Below the pieces are notes generated by a model. It was not told where the DNA came from. It saw only the letters and a program-made list of their open reading frames with translations, and did no database searches. Shown in pieces: positions 60,262 to 64,000 of a stretch of 64,000 nt of DNA. This DNA is from Anthocerotibacter panamensis C109 (GTDB lineage: Bacteria > Cyanobacteriota > Cyanobacteriia > Gloeobacterales > Anthocerotibacteraceae). Both the position numbers and the translations under genes were made by a program. The stretch's first letter is position 1. The number at the start of each line of letters is the position of its first letter. The stretch spans positions 1,801,501 through 1,865,500 of the forward strand of contig NZ_CP062698.1 in NCBI RefSeq assembly GCF_018389385.1, given 5' to 3'.

Positions 60262-62046
60262 ATGGAGGTATTCTTTTTGGGAAGCGTGTCCCTTGTAACC
60301 ATGGCTGAAATCCTGCACCGCACTAAGATCGTCGCCACCGTCGGTCCGGCCACAGACAGTCCAGAAGTAATGCGCCAGCTCATTCTGGCAGGGGCCACTA
60401 CCCTCCGGCTCAACTTCTCTCACGGCACCCACCGTGACCACCTACGGCGCATCCAGCAAATCCGCCAGATCGAACAGGAAATTGACCGTCCTGTCGCCAT
60501 TCTCCAGGACCTCCAAGGCCCGAAGATCCGCTTGGGCAAATTTGCCGGAGGACCGATCCAGCTTGCGGCTGGAGAACCTTTTATCCTGACCAGCCGTCCT
60601 GTGGTCTGCGACCGGACTATCGCCACAGTGACCTACGACCAACTGGCCCAGGAAGTGCCTGTCGGGGCCAATATCCTCCTGGACGATGGTCGGGTCGAGA
60701 TGAAAGTCGAGCAGGTAGACCTCGAGAACGAAGCCCTCCACTGTCGCTTGGTGATCGGGGGGAAGCTCTCGGATAGCAAGGGTGTGAACTTCCCTGGAGT
60801 TTTCCTCTCGATCCGTGCTCTTACAGACAAGGACCGTGAAGACTTGGTCTTTGGGCTACAGCAGGGCGTGGACTGGGTTGCGCTCTCCTTTGTGCGCAAT
60901 GGGGAGGATGTCCTCGAACTCAAAAACCTGATGAAACAGCACGGGCGGATGGTTCCGGTCATCTCCAAGATCGAGAAACACGAAGCGATGAAGGTCATTG
61001 AGGACATCGTGGCGGTCTCCGATGGCATTATGGTCGCCCGAGGCGATCTGGGAGTCGAGATGCCCGCCGAACAAGTGCCCCTGCTCCAAAAACGCCTGAT
61101 CCGTCTCGCCAACGCTGCCGGGAAGCCTGTTATCACCGCGACCCAGATGCTCGATTCGATGGTCTCTGCTCCGCGACCTACCCGCGCTGAAGTCTCTGAT
61201 GTCGCCAACGCCATCCTCGACGGCACCGATGCGGTCATGCTCTCCAACGAAACCGCTGTGGGCCAGTATCCGGTGGCGGCGGTCGAGACGATGGTCCGTA
61301 TTGCCGGGAGCACCGAGGGCGAGTTTTGCCGCCCCACCTACCCGGACTTGGAGCCTTCGATCACCAACTCCATTGCCCAAGCGGTCACCAACGTTGCTGA
61401 ACAGCTCCACGCCACAGCCATTGTTTCTTTGACCAAGTCGGGGGCCACAGGCCGCAACGTGAGCAAATTTCGCCCCTGTGTCCCCATCCTGGCAGTGACT
61501 CCCAGCGAAGAAGTGGCCCGCCAACTCCAAGTGGTCTGGGGCGTCCATCCCCTCGTCACCCGCGACCATCCCTCCACCCGACAGACCTTCCAGGATGCGA
61601 TAGGCGTGGCCCTCAACCAAAACCTGATCGCTCAGGGGGACTTGGTGGTAATGACCGCCGGGACACTCTCTGGAGTCTCAGGCTCGACGGATCTACTCAA
61701 GGTGGAGGTTGTGACTGCTGTGCTGGGACGAGGTCGGGGGATCGGTGCTCAGGTGGTCAGTGGTCGCGCTCGGGTAGTCTCTCCACGTGACGTGAGCCGG
61801 GTGCAGCCCAATGACATTCTGGTGACCCAATCCACCAACGTGGACTTCATTGAGGCCATCCGCAAGTGCAATGGCATCATCACCGAACAGAGCGGACTCA
61901 ACTCTCACGCCGCCGTGATTGCCGAAAAGCTGGGTATCCCGGTCCTGATTGGGGTCGAGAATGCTACCCAACACATCCATGACGGCACGATTCTCACCCT
62001 CGATCCCCGGCAGGGCATCGTCTATTCGGGCACCCCTGAGGGGTAA
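60262..62046 (+). CDS. pyk: Pyruvate kinase with C-terminal PEP-utiliser domain
   Basis: Converts phosphoenolpyruvate and ADP to pyruvate and ATP. The (beta/alpha)8 core starts RTKIVATVGPATDSPEVMRQLILAG, then NFSHGTHRDH. The catalytic segment VISKIEKHEAMKVIEDIV and MVARGDLGVEMPAEQVPLLQKRLI follow, with the Lys and K+ site intact. The extra C-terminal ~110 residues (VSGRARVVSP, IITEQSGLNSHAAVIAEKLGIPVLIG) form a PEP-utiliser domain with its His, as in firmicute and cyanobacterial enzymes. Start 60262 has AAGGGG 4 bp upstream; ATG 60301, at the family-conserved MAEILHRTK, is equally possible. Confidence 0.95.
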   Translation: MEVFFLGSVSLVTMAEILHRTKIVATVGPATDSPEVMRQLILAGATTLRLNFSHGTHRDHLRRIQQIRQIEQEIDRPVAILQDLQGPKIRLGKFAGGPIQLAAGEPFILTSRPVVCDRTIATVTYDQLAQEVPVGANILLDDGRVEMKVEQVDLENEALHCRLVIGGKLSDSKGVNFPGVFLSIRALTDKDREDLVFGLQQGVDWVALSFVRNGEDVLELKNLMKQHGRMVPVISKIEKHEAMKVIEDIVAVSDGIMVARGDLGVEMPAEQVPLLQKRLIRLANAAGKPVITATQMLDSMVSAPRPTRAEVSDVANAILDGTDAVMLSNETAVGQYPVAAVETMVRIAGSTEGEFCRPTYPDLEPSITNSIAQAVTNVAEQLHATAIVSLTKSGATGRNVSKFRPCVPILAVTPSEEVARQLQVVWGVHPLVTRDHPSTRQTFQDAIGVALNQNLIAQGDLVVMTAGTLSGVSGSTDLLKVEVVTAVLGRGRGIGAQVVSGRARVVSPRDVSRVQPNDILVTQSTNVDFIEAIRKCNGIITEQSGLNSHAAVIAEKLGIPVLIGVENATQHIHDGTILTLDPRQGIVYSGTPEG

Positions 62047-62162
62047 CCAGCCGCTTCATCTGAAGTTTATGGAATCCACATCCCTGGTTTATTGAACGAT
62101 AGAGCGGCTAGGGAATTTTAGAGATGAGTGGATACTACGTGTACCCCAAAGGTTAATTCAAC

Positions 62163-62189
62163 CCCCGCCCATCCCCCGGCGGGGTTTTT
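62163..62189 (+). terminator. Rho-independent terminator after pyk
   Basis: CCCCGCC and GGCGGGG form a 7-bp GC stem followed by five T residues. It is about 115 bp downstream of the pyk stop on the same strand. Confidence 0.8.
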
Positions 62190-62254
62190 CGTACAGCAGA
62201 GGATTTGCTTGAGCCTGAGATCTAATTCTTTTTAGTTGGAAAACCTAATCCATG

Positions 62255-62286
62255 CAGAAGGGGGCTATCAAAATAGCCCCCTTCTG
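62255..62286 (-). terminator. Perfect 14-bp hairpin after rpmE
   Basis: CAGAAGGGGGCTAT, a four-base loop, then ATAGCCCCCTTCTG. It lies 20 bp after the rpmE stop on the minus strand, the expected place for a terminator of rplM-rpsI-rpmE. No immediate T-run follows, so it may instead or also protect the mRNA 3' end. Confidence 0.75.
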
Positions 62287-62305
62287 TTACCTGCTGAAGT
62301 TGAGG

Positions 62306-62548
62306 TTACTTTTTGGGCTGGGCGCGGCGTTGCGCCATGGCCTCGCGGCTGTACTTCTTATTGAAGCGGTCCACACGGCCCTCGGTGTCCACCAGACGCT
62401 GCTGTCCTGTGTAGTAGGGATGGCAGGCGGCGCAGATCTCGACGGAGATGTTGGAGGTGCTGGTAGAGCGCGTGTTATAGACTGTTTTGCAGCCTGCGCA
62501 GGTAATCGTGATCGGGTTGTACTTGGGGTGCAGGTTTGCCTTGGGCAT
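62306..62548 (-). CDS. rpmE: Ribosomal protein bL31
   Basis: 80 residues from ATG 62548 (MPKANLHPKYN). The C+ form with four zinc Cys (CAGC, CAAC) is seen. EICAACHPYYTGQQRLVDTEGRVDRFNKKY is diagnostic. A longer in-frame reading frame upstream (to 63019) is antisense-shift noise inside rpsI. It ends the rplM-rpsI-rpmE operon. Confidence 0.97.
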   Translation of the reverse strand: MPKANLHPKYNPITITCAGCKTVYNTRSTSTSNISVEICAACHPYYTGQQRLVDTEGRVDRFNKKYSREAMAQRRAQPKK

Positions 62549-62574
62549 CGGAGACCTCACGGGGTAGTAGAGAT

Positions 62575-62979
62575 TTAGCGTTTGGAGTACTGTTTGGCCT
62601 TGCGAGCTTTGCGCAGACCGTACTTCTTGCGCTCCACAGCGCGTGGGTCGCGGGTCAAATGTCCCTCGCGCTTGAGCGGAACGCGGTTGTCTGGGTCCTG
62701 GTCGAGCAGAGCACGGGCAACACCGAGCCGGATGGCCCCCGCTTGACCGGAGACGCCGCCACCGTGGGCTGTGACGATGATGTCGTAGGCGCTCTCCAGC
62801 CCGAGGGTCTCCAAGGGTTGGCGAGCAAAGGAGATCAGGTTTTGGCGATAGTGCAGGTATAGATCCCCAGGGACGCCGTTGATGGTCATAGTGCCATCTC
62901 CTGGCATGAGGCGCACTCGGGCGACGGCCTCTTTGCGGCGGCCCGTACCCATGTAGACAGCGGTGTTGACAGGGCTCAT
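62575..62979 (-). CDS. rpsI: Ribosomal protein uS9
   Basis: 134 residues. Core: [31 protein letters not shown]. The C-terminal QYSKR-type tail, which reaches the P-site tRNA, reads [18 protein letters not shown]. Its ATG overlaps the rplM stop by 4 bp. Confidence 0.98.
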   Translation of the reverse strand: MSPVNTAVYMGTGRRKEAVARVRLMPGDGTMTINGVPGDLYLHYRQNLISFARQPLETLGLESAYDIIVTAHGGGVSGQAGAIRLGVARALLDQDPDNRVPLKREGHLTRDPRAVERKKYGLRKARKAKQYSKR

Positions 62980-63428
62980 GAACTACCTTCCACGGTATAT
63001 ACGGTGGGTTGTTGGGCATCGTGCGGGTGATGGGGGCCTTTGTACACCTTGAGCTTGGTGTACTGCTGACGGCCCAGCCGAGTGTGGGGTATCATCCCCC
63101 ACACAGCCTTCTCGATGATGCGCTCCGGCAGACGAACTTGGAGGTGCGCGAAGGTCTCAATCTTCATCCCTCCAGGTCGCCCGGAGTTGCGCCGGTACAG
63201 TTTTTGGGTGGATTTCTTGCCTGTCACGACTACTTTTTCAGCATTGATGACGATGACAAAGTCTCCGGTGTCCTGAAAGGGGACAAAGTTGGGCTTATGT
63301 TTGCCCCGCAACAAATTTGCAACCGCCGTCCCCAAGCGCCCCAAGTGCAGACCCGTGGCATCGATCAGGTGCCAGCGTCGGTCCACCGTCTCAGGGGTGG
63401 GGAGGATGGTCTTTTCTACAGCAGGCAT
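62976..63428 (-). CDS. rplM: Ribosomal protein uL13
   Basis: 150 residues. Segments [56 protein letters not shown], then [35 protein letters not shown], are those of L13. It is first gene of rplM-rpsI-rpmE. AAGGAAG lies 6-7 bp before the ATG. truA, its usual cyanobacterial neighbour, is absent. Confidence 0.98.
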   Translation of the reverse strand: MPAVEKTILPTPETVDRRWHLIDATGLHLGRLGTAVANLLRGKHKPNFVPFQDTGDFVIVINAEKVVVTGKKSTQKLYRRNSGRPGGMKIETFAHLQVRLPERIIEKAVWGMIPHTRLGRQQYTKLKVYKGPHHPHDAQQPTVYTVEGSS

Positions 63429-63480
63429 GACCGCTTCCTTTAACGCTCCTCAAGAGCAGAAAATTTAGGCACAAGTATAA

Positions 63481-63510
63481 ATCATACCAAATGGTGACAA
63501 ACCAAGACAA
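63481..63510 (-). promoter_or_regulatory. Candidate promoter of rplM-rpsI-rpmE
   Basis: On the minus strand TTGTCT (63510-63505) and TATGAT (63486-63481) are 18 bp apart. The -10 is preceded by TGG, giving an extended -10. It is about 50 bp before the rplM ATG. Confidence 0.55.
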
Positions 63511-63578
63511 GGTCAATTTTGTAATAAATGTGGGGAGAGGCACAACAGTACAATAGCGAGAAGCAGTGCGGGATTGCG

Positions 63579-64000
63579 GTGGTTGAACGATTTGCTCTGC
63601 GCTTGGATGTAGAAGACGGGGCGTTAGCCGGTGAATTGGTGGCAGGAGCACCGCCTGGGGTCGTCTTTGCCTGCGGTAGTGCCTTGGCAGACCGGGATGG
63701 CAATGACCAGGATGTGGGATTTGCGCCCTTAGGACAGTTAGCGCTGCAGCTAGGGGACCAAGGAGTGAGTTCTTTGCGCTTTGACCGTCGGGGGGTGGGG
63801 GAGAGTGCAGGGAATTTTGCGGGGCCGCAGCAGGCGGTCGAAGATTTCCTCAAGGTGGTGGAACAAGCAGCCCAACTGCCGGAAATCGGCCCGGACCCCG
63901 TGCTGTTGGGTCATGCCGAGGGCGCGGGCATGGCCGTTGTCGGGGCTGGGCGCACTGCTGTGCGTGGGCTTGTCCTCATTGCTCCCCCGGCGACCATGAT
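63579..64000 (+). CDS. Alpha/beta hydrolase-like protein with Ala at the nucleophile position (3' end outside window)
   Basis: About 140 codons from GTG 63579 are visible; the gene runs off the window. The fold is recognisable: RFDRRGVGESAG (a DxRGxGxS turn) and the nucleophile elbow LLGHAEGAG at residues 109-117. In active enzymes the elbow is GHSEG; here Ala113 replaces the Ser (codon GCC, at 63915-63917). The His and acid residues would be further on, outside the window. Without the nucleophile it may be inactive or bind ligand only. It is divergent from rplM. Confidence 0.7.
   Translation, partial: MVERFALRLDVEDGALAGELVAGAPPGVVFACGSALADRDGNDQDVGFAPLGQLALQLGDQGVSSLRFDRRGVGESAGNFAGPQQAVEDFLKVVEQAAQLPEIGPDPVLLGHAEGAGMAVVGAGRTAVRGLVLIAPPATM

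Noticed and set aside
62549-63019. In-frame upstream extension of the rpmE reading frame to 237 codons
   Set aside because: The added part is rpsI and rplM read in the wrong frame; L31 starts at ATG 62548.

Overview
The window is chromosomal DNA of a cyanobacterium. The markers are a PsbP-like (CyanoP) lipoprotein, a RuBisCO-activase AAA protein, a CrtW-type carotenoid ketolase, a DevBCA exporter, CofG for the FO chromophore, a cyanobacterial-type SBP-permease fusion, a PEP-CTERM protein and rnpA-rpmH next to dnaA. GC is moderate to high, and genes are densely packed with many 4-bp start/stop overlaps. Placement near the early-branching Gloeobacter/Anthocerotibacter lineages is only a guess. 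No rRNA, tRNA, insertion sequence or CRISPR array was recognised.

Layout. 1-4.9 kb: release factor 3 (cut by the window edge), formate-tetrahydrofolate ligase, and a Fur/PerR-like regulator overlapping HrcA. 5.2-10.3 kb: a TetR gene with a palindromic operator, then an RND efflux adaptor and pump. 10.3-16.4 kb: amidohydrolase, PEP-CTERM protein, ABC exporter, TolC-like protein and CyanoP-like lipoprotein. 16.4-24.8 kb: a long minus-strand housekeeping run (recR, ebfC, uppS, cdaA, GDSL hydrolase, fabH, plsX, khpB, yidC, PH-domain protein, rnpA, rpmH), facing dnaA at 25 kb. 26.4-31.6 kb: an S41-like protein that has lost its catalytic residues, two tandem cupins, cofG, an intact ctpA and a ribbon-helix-helix protein.

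31.6-35.5 kb is a distinctly AT-richer block: a TetR gene divergent from devBCA, with a perfect dyad between them. It is followed by a twice-frameshifted DUF1823-like pseudogene. 36-43.9 kb: glmU, a cyclophilin, prfA, rca and the rpmJ-rpsM-rpsK-rpsD-rpoA-rplQ operon with a clear sigma70-type promoter. 44-52.8 kb: mixed metabolism, namely a TatD-like hydrolase, an RluA-like protein lacking the catalytic Asp, an azoreductase divergent from an HxlR/YodB-like redox regulator, an amino-acid ABC fusion, hisIE, a degenerate DinG-like helicase, an IscA-type protein and crtW. 53.4-64 kb: an AarF/UbiB kinase, a dockerin-like envelope protein, a CADD-family diiron-fold protein, a beta-helix/SPOR protein, a methyltransferase-glycosyltransferase fusion, pyruvate kinase, the rplM-rpsI-rpmE operon and the start of an alpha/beta hydrolase whose nucleophile Ser is Ala.

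The genes work mostly as separate housekeeping modules: translation and release, membrane lipid and cell-wall precursors, protein insertion, replication initiation and efflux. The accessory interest lies in the devBCA block, the azoR/HxlR pair, the envelope and CADD cluster at 55-58.5 kb, and a recurring set of enzyme homologues (S41, RluA, DinG, alpha/beta hydrolase) whose hallmark catalytic residues are replaced.
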